A stretch of 15,092 nucleotides of DNA from DASWUD01 sp036401755. Its GTDB lineage: Bacteria > Pseudomonadota > Gammaproteobacteria > Thiohalomonadales > Thiohalomonadaceae. The position numbers were made by a program, and so were the translations under genes. The DNA lies in assembly GCA_036401755.1 (NCBI GenBank), contig DASWUD010000083.1, positions 1-15,092 of the forward strand, in the 5' to 3' direction. The notes under the pieces were generated by a model. It ran no database searches, had not been told where the DNA came from, and saw only the letters and a list, made by a program, of their open reading frames with translations. Numbering within the stretch: position 1 is the stretch's first letter; each line of letters opens with the position of its first letter. Positions 6,795 through 15,092 of this stretch are shown here, one piece after another.

Positions 6795-7729
6795 AACCGC
6801 TGATACACGTCGATCGCATGCGGGGCGTGGCGCTCATCACGGCGATCCTGGTAGTGGCGCTCGCCACCACGGCCGCCGTGGCGATGGTGGCACGCCAGCA
6901 GTTCGATGTGCGGCGCAGCGCCAACATGCTGGCAATGGAGCAGGGGCTGCTCTATCAGCAGGGGATCGAAGGGTGGACGATGCAGATCCTGCGCCGCGAT
7001 CGCAAGGATAACCAGACCGATTCCGCTGCCGACGACTGGGCCACCCAGCTACCGCCGCTACCGGTGGAGGGGGGGCAGATCGCAGGACGGGTCGACGACC
7101 TGCAGGGGCTGTTCAACGTCAATTCGCTGCTGCTCAACGGCAAGGCAGATGCATTGACGCTGGAGCGCTTCAAGCGGTTGATGCTGGTGGTGGGGGTAGA
7201 GCAGTTTAATGCCGATGCCCTCGTCGACTGGCTCGATGCCGATATCGAGCCCACACTGCCCAACGGTGCCGAGGATGGTGTCTACCTGGGGCGCCAGCCG
7301 CCCTGTCTCAGCGCCAACCGCCTCATGGGCAGCCGCAGCGAACTGCGTCTGCTGGCCGGGATGAGCATGGATGATTACCAGCGCCTCGCCCCCTACGTCA
7401 CCGTGTTGCCCACGGCAAGCGCCATCAACGTCAACACGGCGCCGAAGGAGGTGCTGCGCTCCCTCGCCGAAGGGCTCAGCGACAGCGACGCCGAAAGCTT
7501 GATCAGCGGGCGCGGTGAGAAGGGTTACAAGAGTGTGGAGGAGTTTCTGCGTCAGGATGTGCTTGCCGGACGCGGCGTCAAGCCGGATGGTTTGAGCGTC
7601 TCCAGCAATTACTTTATGGTGACCAGCCGGTTGCGGATCGGCTCCGTCGAAAATGGATACAGTGCAATGATCTACAGGAACCAAAATGGCGGCACGGCGC
7701 TGGTGCGCCGCGCCCAGGGAGAACTATGA
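6791..7729 (+). CDS. gspK: Tip pseudopilin GspK
   Basis: Large minor pseudopilin that caps the pseudopilus tip. The frame is open far upstream inside gspJ, but the GTG at 6791, in a 4-base overlap with the gspJ stop and behind GGAGA, gives a 312-residue protein of normal length; an ATG at 6818 would leave almost no leader. Cleavage is expected after Gly12, before VALIT. Thr rather than Glu occupies +5, which is the known GspK exception. Helix-hairpin and alpha-domain motifs include DLQGLFNVN at 103-111, VDWLDAD at 145-151 and INVNTAP at 212-218. In the usually tyrosine-containing PPY turn this protein has Cys172, its only cysteine, a small oddity. Confidence 0.95.
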   Translation: MKPLIHVDRMRGVALITAILVVALATTAAVAMVARQQFDVRRSANMLAMEQGLLYQQGIEGWTMQILRRDRKDNQTDSAADDWATQLPPLPVEGGQIAGRVDDLQGLFNVNSLLLNGKADALTLERFKRLMLVVGVEQFNADALVDWLDADIEPTLPNGAEDGVYLGRQPPCLSANRLMGSRSELRLLAGMSMDDYQRLAPYVTVLPTASAINVNTAPKEVLRSLAEGLSDSDAESLISGRGEKGYKSVEEFLRQDVLAGRGVKPDGLSVSSNYFMVTSRLRIGSVENGYSAMIYRNQNGGTALVRRAQGEL

Positions 7730-8934
7730 GCCAGCGAACCCTCTATATCCGCTTTGCCAGCGGCGCTGAGCCGCTGGAGTGGCTGCTGCTCGGCCCCGAC
7801 GGGGGGCGCCGTACCGGTCAGGCGGAGGATCTGGCCGCTCTGGCGCACGAGACAGCGGGGGCGCGCCTGGTGGTACTGCTGCCCGCCACCGAGATGACCC
7901 TCGCCAGGGTCACCCTGCCGCCGGTCAAGCGCGCCCAGCAGCGCCAGGCGGCGCTGTTCGCCCTGGAGGATCAGCTGGTCGATGACATCGCCGAGCTGCA
8001 TGCTGCCTTCGGTGAGCGTGGCGAGGATGGCACCTTGCCCTTGGTGGTGGTGAGCCGGGAGCGCATGCACGGTTGGATGGCACAGCTCAACCACCTCGCA
8101 CTGCGACCCGATGCACTGGTCGATGAGTTGCTGATGGTGCCACTGGTCAACGGTGAGTGGTCGGTGTTGTGGGAGGAGCGCGGGGTCAGGGTGCGCACCG
8201 GCGCGGTGAGTGGCGTTGCCTTTGAAACAGAGCTTTGGCCGCTGCTCTGGCCACGCCTGCTGGCTGAGGCGGGTGAGCAGCGCCCGCCGCGGTTGCGCGT
8301 ATTCGATGCGCGCAGTGAGGCGACGGCACCCTTGCCTCTCGACGATGCCCTGCCCGGCGGTGAAGTGACGATCGAGGCCAATCGCAGCAGCCTGCGCTGG
8401 GTGGAGGTTGCCGAGGGGAGCGCCCCGGGAATCAATCTGCTGCAGGGTGATTTCAGCCTGCGCGAACAGTGGGGGCGCAAGCTGCGTCCGTGGCGCCCCG
8501 CTGCTGCGCTGTTTTTGCTCTGGCTGGTGATCCAGGGCGGTATGGCGTTCTTCGACATGCGCACCCTGAGCCGTCAGGAGTTGCAGCTCAATGAGCAGAT
8601 GGAGGCGCTCTATCGCAAGAGTTTCCCCGACGCGCGCAAGGTGGTCGAACCGCGCACCCAGATGGAACAGAAGCTCGCCGCGCTGAAAAACGGCGACAGC
8701 GGCTTCATGAAGCTGGCGGTGAGTGTGGCGCCTGCGCTGCGCAACAGCCTGTTGAAGGGGATGCGCTATCAGGATGGGGCACTCGATCTTGATATCTCCT
8801 TTGCCGACATGGCAACGCTCGACACCTTGCGCAGCACGCTGGAGTCGAAGGGGTTGGCGGTGGAGATTGGCAATGTCGCGCAACAGGAAGGGCGGGTTGA
8901 AAGTCGTCTGACCCTGCGTGGAGGTGGTGCATGA
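7726..8934 (+). CDS. gspL: Type II secretion platform protein GspL
   Basis: Bitopic inner-membrane protein that recruits the ATPase GspE to the membrane and pairs with GspM. The 402 residues divide into a cytoplasmic actin-like domain (about 1-245), a single membrane segment (about 258-276) and a periplasmic ferredoxin-like domain (about 320-402). INLLQGDFS just before the membrane segment (about 236-244) is a recognisable GspL mark. The ATG at 7726 overlaps the gspK stop as ATGA and is preceded by AGGGAG at close spacing. It overlaps gspM in the same way at the 3' end. Confidence 0.95.
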   Translation: MSQRTLYIRFASGAEPLEWLLLGPDGGRRTGQAEDLAALAHETAGARLVVLLPATEMTLARVTLPPVKRAQQRQAALFALEDQLVDDIAELHAAFGERGEDGTLPLVVVSRERMHGWMAQLNHLALRPDALVDELLMVPLVNGEWSVLWEERGVRVRTGAVSGVAFETELWPLLWPRLLAEAGEQRPPRLRVFDARSEATAPLPLDDALPGGEVTIEANRSSLRWVEVAEGSAPGINLLQGDFSLREQWGRKLRPWRPAAALFLLWLVIQGGMAFFDMRTLSRQELQLNEQMEALYRKSFPDARKVVEPRTQMEQKLAALKNGDSGFMKLAVSVAPALRNSLLKGMRYQDGALDLDISFADMATLDTLRSTLESKGLAVEIGNVAQQEGRVESRLTLRGGGA

Positions 8935-9416
8935 AAGAGCTATGGCGCAATCTCCAGCCGCGTGAACAACGCATCCTGCTAGGGGGCGCGGTTGCCATGA
9001 TCTTACTGCTGATCTATCTGCTGGCGTGGGAGCCCTATCAGAAGGAGAAGGCCCGCCTGCGCGAGTCGGTGGCGGCGAAACGTGTCGACCTGCAGGTGAT
9101 GCAGCAGGCGGCCGCCGAGATCGAAGCCTTGCGTCGCTCAGGAGCGGGCGGTCAACTACCCGCCGGGCAGTCCATCATGGGGGTCGTCGACAGCAGCGCC
9201 AAACGGTTTAACGTCGGCGCGGGTATCAAGCGGATCCAGCCGGAGGGGGAGCGTTCCGTGAAGGTGTGGGCCGAACAGGTCCCCTTCGATGACCTGATCC
9301 GCTGGCTCGACGAACTGCAGAAGAGCTCCGGCATCATCATCTACACCCTCTCCATCGAGCGGCAGGAGACGAACGGTTTGGTCAATGTGCGTATGGAATT
9401 GAGGAGCGGCGCATGA
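8931..9416 (+). CDS. gspM: Type II secretion platform protein GspM
   Basis: Small bitopic inner-membrane protein that stabilises GspL in the assembly platform. The 161 residues have a short cytoplasmic N-terminus, one membrane segment at about 15-34, a helical periplasmic stalk (about 36-70) and a small ferredoxin-like domain ending near 160. PFDDLIRWLDEL in the last third is characteristic of GspM. GGAGG at 8920-8924, six bases before the ATG, is one of the best ribosome binding sites in the operon. Both ends form 4-base ATGA overlaps with its neighbours. Confidence 0.94.
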   Translation: MKELWRNLQPREQRILLGGAVAMILLLIYLLAWEPYQKEKARLRESVAAKRVDLQVMQQAAAEIEALRRSGAGGQLPAGQSIMGVVDSSAKRFNVGAGIKRIQPEGERSVKVWAEQVPFDDLIRWLDELQKSSGIIIYTLSIERQETNGLVNVRMELRSGA

Positions 9417-10177
9417 GGCGCTGGCGCTGGCATGTTCTGCTGTTCGTGGCGGTGTATGGGGTGGCGCTGCTCGCCACGCTTCCCGCGCCCCTGGCGCTTC
9501 GCTGGATGGAACCTCTGCTGGCGAAAGTGCCGAACCGGCCGCAGTTGCAGGGGGTCGAAGGCACTCTCTGGTCGGGACACGCCGTTCAGGCTAGCGACCG
9601 GGGGGTGGCGCTTGGTGAACTCCAGTGGGAGCTCTCGCCATGGGCGTTGCTGCTCGGCCGTCTCGCCGTGACGCTCCACATCAGCGGCAGTGATGGCTAT
9701 CTCGATGGCGAGTTGGCCACGGGACTGGGGATGAAGCAACTGCAACTCAGCCGCGTGAACGGTCAGTTGCCGGCGGCTCTGTTGAAGAGCTTTGCCCCCT
9801 CGCTGCCCGTCAAACCGGCCGGCAGCTTTGCCTTGAATCTGAATGAAGCGATGATTGAGGGGACGCGCCTGCGCTCGCTCGATGGTCGTGTGGTCTGGAA
9901 CAAGGGGGGCGTCACCGCGCCGCTGGCACTGGAGTTTGGTGATTTGGCGGCGGAGTTCAGCAGCAGCGACGAGGGTGTTGCCGGGCACGTCAAGGATAGC
10001 GGTGGACCGCTGCAGCTCACGGCGGAGCTGAAGCTCGGCGCGGATGGCAGTTATACCCTGAGCGGCAAGAGCGCGGCGCGTTCGGGTGCCGCTCCGGCGC
10101 TTGCTACCTCGCTGTCGCTGCTGGGACAGCCTGACGCGCAGGGGACGATTCCGTTTCGCTTCACGGGCCGCCTCTGA
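9413..10177 (+). CDS. gspN: Type II secretion accessory protein GspN
   Basis: GspN is an accessory, often dispensable, T2SS membrane protein of uncertain role. The 254-residue length is typical. One N-terminal membrane anchor lies at about 6-26, and the rest is predicted to be periplasmic beta-rich repeats. The motif VEGTLWSGHA (about 48-57) with a nearby LQWELSPWALLLG is the clearest family mark. GAGGAG at 9401-9406, six bases before the ATG, supports the start, which overlaps gspM by four bases. It is the last gene of the operon; its stop is 11 bases from the end of pilR on the other strand, and I see no terminator hairpin between them. Confidence 0.92.
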   Translation: MRRWRWHVLLFVAVYGVALLATLPAPLALRWMEPLLAKVPNRPQLQGVEGTLWSGHAVQASDRGVALGELQWELSPWALLLGRLAVTLHISGSDGYLDGELATGLGMKQLQLSRVNGQLPAALLKSFAPSLPVKPAGSFALNLNEAMIEGTRLRSLDGRVVWNKGGVTAPLALEFGDLAAEFSSSDEGVAGHVKDSGGPLQLTAELKLGADGSYTLSGKSAARSGAAPALATSLSLLGQPDAQGTIPFRFTGRL

Positions 10178-10188
10178 CGTGTGGTGAG

Positions 10189-11538
10189 TTACTCCATCTC
10201 CAGCTTTTTCAGGCGGTAGCGCAAGGCACGAAACGAAATGCCAAGCAGCTTCGCCGCTGCGGTCTTGTTGTAGTCGGCCTTGCTCAGCGCATCGCTGATG
10301 GCGCGTTTCTCGATGGTGGCCAGATACTCTTCGAGATTGAAGCCTTCGTCGATCTCACCCTCATCACCCTCCTCCTCGGCAACGGGGTCGTGGTTCGGCA
10401 GATGGAGGTCGGCGGCGTGGATGGTATGGCCGTCGCAGAGGGTGATGGCGCGCTCCAGAATGTTCTCCAGCTCGCGTACATTGCCCGGAAAGGGGTAGTC
10501 CTTGAGCCGCTCCAGCGCGGCCGGGTCGAGGGCAGGTGCGGTGATCCGCAGGGTGTGGGCGTGGCGCTGGAGGAAATGGTCCACCAGCAGCGGAATGTCG
10601 CTGGGCCGCTCGCGCAGGCCCGGTACATGCAGCTCGATGACGTTGATGCGATAGAAGAGGTCTTCGCGAAAGCGTCCCTCGCGCACCAGCGCAACCAGAT
10701 CCTTGTGGGTGGCGCTCAGAATGCGCACATCCATGTGAGTCTCCTGCTGGGCGCCGACCGGGCGAACCGCCTTCTCCTGGATGGCGCGCAGCAGCTTCAC
10801 CTGCATCGAGAGCGGCAGGTCGGCCACCTCGTCGAGAAACAGCGTGCCGCCGTGGGCCGCCTGGAACAGCCCCGCCTTGTCACTGGTCGCTCCGGTGAAG
10901 CTCCCCTTCTTGTAACCAAACAACTCGCTTTCCATCAGCTCCGCGGGGATCGCGCCGCAGTTGACCGGTACGAACGGCTTATCGGCGCGCGGCCCGAGCT
11001 GATGGATGAGGCGCGCCACCAGCTCCTTGCCGGTGCCCGATTCGCCACTGATGTAGACCGGTGCCTGGCTGCGCGCCAGCTTGGCGACGGTGGCGCGAAT
11101 CGCTTCGATGGCGGGGGAGTCACCGAGCAGCGACAGGGTGGCGCCACTGGCCGTCGGTGCCCGGTTTAATTGCAAAGCGGTGGTGACCAGTTCGCGCAGC
11201 GTCTGCAACTCGACCGGCTTGTTGATGAAGTCAAAGGCGCCCGCCTTCAAGGCCTCGATGGCCGACTGCATGTTGCCGTGGGCGGTGATCATCGCCACCG
11301 GCAGTGCCGGCTGATTCTGCTGGATGTGGCGGATCACCTCGATGCCGTTGCCGTCGGGCAGGCGCATGTCGGTGAGGCAGAGGGCGAAGCGCTGCTTGAC
11401 CAGCTGAGCCCGCGCCTCGGCCACGGTCGCCGCACTCGCGCTCTCGATGCCCATGCGTGACAGGGTGAGCGCCAGCAGTTCGCGGATATCGGGTTCGTCG
11501 TCAACGATCAGTGCCAGGGGCGTTGCGGATTCACTCAT
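10189..11538 (-). CDS. pilR: Sigma-54 response regulator PilR
   Basis: Response regulator that, once phosphorylated by PilS, activates sigma-54 promoters, classically that of the type IV pilin gene pilA. The 449 residues hold a receiver domain (about 8-120) with acidic pair Asp13/Asp14, phosphoacceptor Asp57, Thr85 and Lys107. The AAA+ domain follows with Walker A GESGTGKE at 165-172, sigma-54 contact loop GSFTGA at 212-217 and Walker B LFLDE at 233-237. A Fis-type helix-turn-helix lies at about 422-446. The loop has Ser instead of the commoner Ala (GAFTGA), a variant I recall as usual in PilR. An acidic linker precedes the DNA-binding domain. The ATG shares a 4-base ATGA overlap with the pilS stop. 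Other NtrC-like regulators are less likely given the full-length resemblance and the pilS partner. Confidence 0.95.
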   Translation of the reverse strand: MSESATPLALIVDDEPDIRELLALTLSRMGIESASAATVAEARAQLVKQRFALCLTDMRLPDGNGIEVIRHIQQNQPALPVAMITAHGNMQSAIEALKAGAFDFINKPVELQTLRELVTTALQLNRAPTASGATLSLLGDSPAIEAIRATVAKLARSQAPVYISGESGTGKELVARLIHQLGPRADKPFVPVNCGAIPAELMESELFGYKKGSFTGATSDKAGLFQAAHGGTLFLDEVADLPLSMQVKLLRAIQEKAVRPVGAQQETHMDVRILSATHKDLVALVREGRFREDLFYRINVIELHVPGLRERPSDIPLLVDHFLQRHAHTLRITAPALDPAALERLKDYPFPGNVRELENILERAITLCDGHTIHAADLHLPNHDPVAEEEGDEGEIDEGFNLEEYLATIEKRAISDALSKADYNKTAAAKLLGISFRALRYRLKKLEME

Positions 11539-13145
11539 GATGTCGATGCGGCCTGGAAAGATTGTTTGAATGATAAGCGGAAACAGCTCATGCCGTCGCG
11601 CGGCTGGTAGCGCAATTGGGCAAAATTGCATTCGGCCAGTTCGCGGGCGATGTAGAGGCCAAGCCCGGTGCCACGCGAGGCGGTGGTGAAGAACGGCTCG
11701 AAGATGCTGCCGAGATTTTCTGCCGGCACGCCGGGACCGTGGTCGATAACATCCAGGTAGGGGCGGCCGGTGAGGGTGAGCCCGGCGAGCAGTTCGAGGC
11801 GCGGATTGGCCCCGTCGCCGCTGTGGCGCAGGCCATTCTGGCAGAGGTTCCAGAGGATCTGCTGGAGGTGGCCGGGATCGAACTCCACCGCCAGTGTCTC
11901 AGGGGGAGTCACCAGGCGCACTGCCTCGGCGGGCGTCTGGGTGGAGAGCAGATAGTCGTCGAGGAACCGGTGCAGCCAAGGGTGGAGCGGGATCATCACC
12001 GGTCGGGCGCGGTCGCGCCGGCCCAGCTGCATGACGTTTTCGATGATGATGTTCATGCGCCGTGACTGCTCGATGATGATCTGCACCAGACGGCGGTCGT
12101 TGCTGTCGAGGTGTGGCGATTCGCCGAGCAGCTCGCCGGCGTGGCTGATGGCTCCGAGGGGATTGCGTACCTCGTGGGCGATACCGGCGGTAAGCCGTCC
12201 CAAGGAGGCGAGCTTGAGCTGCTGGGCCTGATGGGCACTGCGGCTCACCTCTTCGAGAAAGATCATCACGCCCCCCTGCTGGCGCTGTTCGATCGCCTTG
12301 AAGCGCGGCAGAACCTGCTGCGGCACATCGCGCAGCTGCGGAATGTTGGCATTTTCGATGGTACCGAGCCGCCAAGCCTGTAGTGAGTGCTGCAATTCGG
12401 CGGAGAGGATGCCGAGCGTGACCGCACCGCGCAGGTCCGGTGCCACGTTGAGCAGCTCGCGCGCGGAGCCGTTCATCAGACGCACCCGCTGGTCGCCATC
12501 CACCACCAACACCCCGGTCTGCATCTGCTGGATGACGTAGTCGGCCAGCTGCTCCATGTTGGCCAGGTCAATACCACGCTGCTTGGCTAACGCCTCGCTT
12601 TCCCGGGCGCGCCGTCCCAGTACGTTGGCGACGAACGCGGTGGTGAAAAGGGCGGCGCCGAGCAGCCCGGCCTGTGTGTAATTGGTGGAGCCGCCCAGCA
12701 ATGTGGCGTAGATCTGTTCGAGCAGCAGGGCGATGGTGGCGAGTGAGGCGAAGAGGCCGGCACTGCGCCCCGGTGCGATCATGCTGGCGATGGCGACACT
12801 GATCACCAGCAGCATGCCGACACCGCCGACGATGCCGCCACTGACATGCATCAACAGGGTGAGAAAGATAATGTCGAACATCACCTGCGCGTAGAGTTGC
12901 ACCAGGAGGCGTGGCGTGCGCTGCAGGCAGCCGATCATGGCAATAATTGCCAGCAGCAGATAGACCAGCGAAAAACGGTGGAACAGCTCGTGGCTGCTGC
13001 CGGTGAGCGGCAGCGGCAGGTTGTTGCTCATGTAGAGCAGGATAAAGAAGCTGGCGAGGATGACGCGGTAGAGACCGAACAGGCGCAAGGGGCGCCAGGT
13101 CTTCACCACATGGGAATCATGTCCCGGCAGGAGCGAGGCGGACAT
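11535..13145 (-). CDS. pilS: Sensor histidine kinase PilS
   Basis: Inner-membrane kinase that controls PilR; in Pseudomonas it senses pilin in the membrane. The 536 residues contain about six membrane segments (near 20-43, 58-73, 83-105, 109-126, 128-150, 159-180) with almost no periplasmic domain, as in PilS. A PAS-like region (about 195-300) leads to the H box with phosphoacceptor His324 in IAHEVRNP, then the ATPase boxes: N box around Asn433-Asn437, G1 DHGPGVP at 468-474, F box IFEPFF at 481-486 and G2 GTGLGL at 493-498. I chose the ATG whose A is at 13145. The frame is open further upstream but that stretch overlaps the preceding gene. The ribosome binding site is weak. It lies 31 bases after the PP0621-like gene, so the three genes are probably one operon. 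Confidence 0.93.
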   Translation of the reverse strand: MSASLLPGHDSHVVKTWRPLRLFGLYRVILASFFILLYMSNNLPLPLTGSSHELFHRFSLVYLLLAIIAMIGCLQRTPRLLVQLYAQVMFDIIFLTLLMHVSGGIVGGVGMLLVISVAIASMIAPGRSAGLFASLATIALLLEQIYATLLGGSTNYTQAGLLGAALFTTAFVANVLGRRARESEALAKQRGIDLANMEQLADYVIQQMQTGVLVVDGDQRVRLMNGSARELLNVAPDLRGAVTLGILSAELQHSLQAWRLGTIENANIPQLRDVPQQVLPRFKAIEQRQQGGVMIFLEEVSRSAHQAQQLKLASLGRLTAGIAHEVRNPLGAISHAGELLGESPHLDSNDRRLVQIIIEQSRRMNIIIENVMQLGRRDRARPVMIPLHPWLHRFLDDYLLSTQTPAEAVRLVTPPETLAVEFDPGHLQQILWNLCQNGLRHSGDGANPRLELLAGLTLTGRPYLDVIDHGPGVPAENLGSIFEPFFTTASRGTGLGLYIARELAECNFAQLRYQPRDGMSCFRLSFKQSFQAASTS

Positions 13146-13176
13146 CCGACCGATGATACCGGTCGCCTCGCGGCGT

Positions 13177-13407
13177 TCACCGCTGGTTGGCGTCACGGTG
13201 TTCAGTGCTGCAGTAGTAGTGGCCGTCGGCACTGCGAATGGCGCGGTCACGCGGCAGATGGATACCGCAGTGGGCGCAACGCACCATCGGGTCGTACTGG
13301 GAGGGTTGTGACTCCCCCTGTGGACGCTTGGGGGTGCGCTGGCGGCGCAACAGCATGATGACGATGCCGATAACCAGGGCAATGAGCAGGAGGCGGAACA
13401 GACCCAT
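13177..13407 (-). CDS. PP0621-family small membrane protein with zinc-ribbon-like C-terminus
   Basis: A 76-residue protein of unknown function that I recognise as the PP0621 family, commonly found next to pilS. One N-terminal hydrophobic segment (about 3-20) is followed by a basic, Pro/Gln-rich linker. A compact C-terminal module contains Cys44, Cys47, His50, Cys66 and His70 (CAHCGIHLP and YYCSTEH). The spacing suggests one bound metal ion, probably zinc; this is inference. The start at 13407 gives the canonical MGLFRLL N-terminus with GAGG about ten bases upstream; an earlier in-frame ATG at 13509 would add residues unlike the family and run into the divergent promoter region. Its position as first gene of the operon suggests a link to PilS/PilR signalling or pilus biology. 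Confidence 0.85.
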   Translation of the reverse strand: MGLFRLLLIALVIGIVIMLLRRQRTPKRPQGESQPSQYDPMVRCAHCGIHLPRDRAIRSADGHYYCSTEHRDANQR

Positions 13408-13445
13408 GAAGCGGTAACCTCGGTTGCAGGGCGAGTGTGTCGCCC

Positions 13446-13474
13446 ATTTTATGTGTAATGGTGGGGTGAACCAA
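13446..13474 (-). promoter_or_regulatory. Candidate sigma-70 promoter for the PP0621-pilS-pilR operon
   Basis: On the minus strand TTGGTT (13474-13469) and TAAAAT (13451-13446) are separated by 17 bases. The -10 hexamer matches the consensus in five of six positions and the -35 in three. Transcription would begin near 13439, about 30 bases before the ATG at 13407. It lies in an AT-richer patch of an otherwise GC-rich window. Found by eye only. Confidence 0.4.
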
Positions 13475-13481
13475 ATGCCTT

Positions 13482-13510
13482 TTGCGCACCTTGCGGCTTT
13501 GTTCCACAAT
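13482..13510 (+). promoter_or_regulatory. Candidate sigma-70 promoter for sucCD
   Basis: TTGCGC (13482-13487) and CACAAT (13505-13510) are 17 bases apart, matching consensus in three and four positions. The start point would be near 13517, about 25 bases before the sucC ATG. A small dyad GGTA-TT-TACC at 13520-13529 lies just downstream. The match is weak. Together with the promoter on the other strand it would fill the 134-base divergent gap at 13408-13541, in which I see no other gene. Confidence 0.3.
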
Positions 13511-13541
13511 AGCTGTTTCGGTATTTACCACAGGGCGAGTC

Positions 13542-14708
<1,167 letters not shown>

Positions 14709-14709
14709 G

Positions 14710-15092
14710 ATGTCGATTCTGATTGATCGTGACACCAGGGTGATCTGCCAGGGCTTCACCGGCAAGCAGGGCACCTTCCACTCCGAACAGGCGCTCGCCT
14801 ACGGCACCCAGCTGGTCGGCGGCGTGACCCCGGGCAAGGGCGGTACCCAGCACCTCAACCGTCCGGTGTTCGACACCGTGCACGACGCGGTGAAAGAGAC
14901 CGGCGCCGACGCCACCATGATCTATGTGCCGGCGCCGTTCGCCGCCGATGCGATTCTCGAAGCGGCCGATGCCGGCATCGAAACCATCGTCTGCATCACC
15001 GAAGGCATTCCAGTGCTCGACATGCTGCGCGTCAAGGCGGCACTGAAGGGGAGCAAAGCGCGCCTCATCGGCCCCAACTGCCCCGGCATCAT
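14710..15092 (+). CDS. sucD: Succinyl-CoA synthetase alpha subunit (3' partial)
   Basis: Alpha subunit that binds CoA and carries the phosphohistidine intermediate. The first 127 residues are visible. They include the CoA-binding Rossmann fold with GFTGKQGTFHSEQA (about 15-28), the GGVTPGKGG loop (about 37-45), YVPAPFAA and GPNCPGI at the window end. The catalytic histidine, near residue 246 in E. coli, lies beyond the window. The ATG follows the sucC TAA after a single base, with AAAGGG at suitable spacing, so the two subunits are made from one transcript. Confidence 0.98.
   Translation, partial: MSILIDRDTRVICQGFTGKQGTFHSEQALAYGTQLVGGVTPGKGGTQHLNRPVFDTVHDAVKETGADATMIYVPAPFAADAILEAADAGIETIVCITEGIPVLDMLRVKAALKGSKARLIGPNCPGI

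Noticed and set aside
8719..8745. Sigma-54-like TGGC/TGC spacing
   Set aside because: It lies within gspL coding sequence, matches only loosely, and no suitable downstream gene start exists.
7672..8883. Minus-strand open frame (403 codons) antisense to gspL
   Set aside because: Composition is dominated by Gln, His, Arg and Leu as expected of an antisense shadow; gspL has clear family motifs.
11539..11631. Longer N-terminus for PilR
   Set aside because: The extra 31 residues overlap the conserved end of pilS and do not belong to the receiver domain.
13146..13382. Longer N-terminus for PilS
   Set aside because: The frame is open but overlaps the PP0621-like gene and encodes Ser/Cys/Thr/Ala-rich shadow sequence before the membrane region.

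Overview
This window reads as ordinary, GC-rich chromosomal DNA from a gammaproteobacterium. I infer that from three things: a complete-looking gsp type II secretion (T2SS) cluster in the D-to-N order, a PilS/PilR two-component pair preceded by a small PP0621-family protein gene, and sucC/sucD of the bacterial type. Genus cannot be fixed by eye. A deep-branching or environmental lineage, such as a sulfur-oxidising Chromatiales relative, is only a guess.

Layout. Positions 2-10177 (+) hold one tightly packed operon: gspD (5' end cut by the window), gspE, gspF, gspG, gspH, gspI, gspJ, gspK, gspL, gspM, gspN. From gspI to gspN every junction is a 4-base ATGA/GTGA overlap, gspD/gspE overlap by 29 bases and gspH/gspI by 20. 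The largest internal gap is the 41 bases before gspG, which also has a strong ribosome binding site, in keeping with its role as major pseudopilin. gspC and the signal peptide of GspD must lie upstream if present. No prepilin peptidase gene (gspO/pilD) is visible. Positions 10189-13407 (-) hold the opposing operon PP0621-like gene, pilS, pilR, meeting gspN tail to tail across only 11 bases. A 134-base divergent intergenic region (13408-13541) then leads to sucC and the start of sucD (+), cut off at the window end.

How the genes work together. GspD is the outer-membrane secretin. GspE is the cytoplasmic ATPase that powers assembly through the GspF/GspL/GspM inner-membrane platform. GspG, H, I, J and K are the pseudopilins, with I-J-K forming the tip. 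GspN is an accessory membrane protein. PilS/PilR classically control type IV pilin transcription with sigma-54, so the window joins two related envelope machines that usually share a prepilin peptidase. SucC/SucD form the TCA-cycle enzyme succinyl-CoA synthetase and are metabolically unrelated.

I found no mobile element, CRISPR array, RNA gene or clearly new system. The points most worth checking are a nine-C tract near the end of gspD whose one-base loss would fuse GspD in frame to GspE, a 39-base near-perfect in-frame direct repeat linking gspG and gspH, and the small zinc-ribbon-like membrane protein at the head of the pilS-pilR operon. There is no gene-free stretch over 300 bases.
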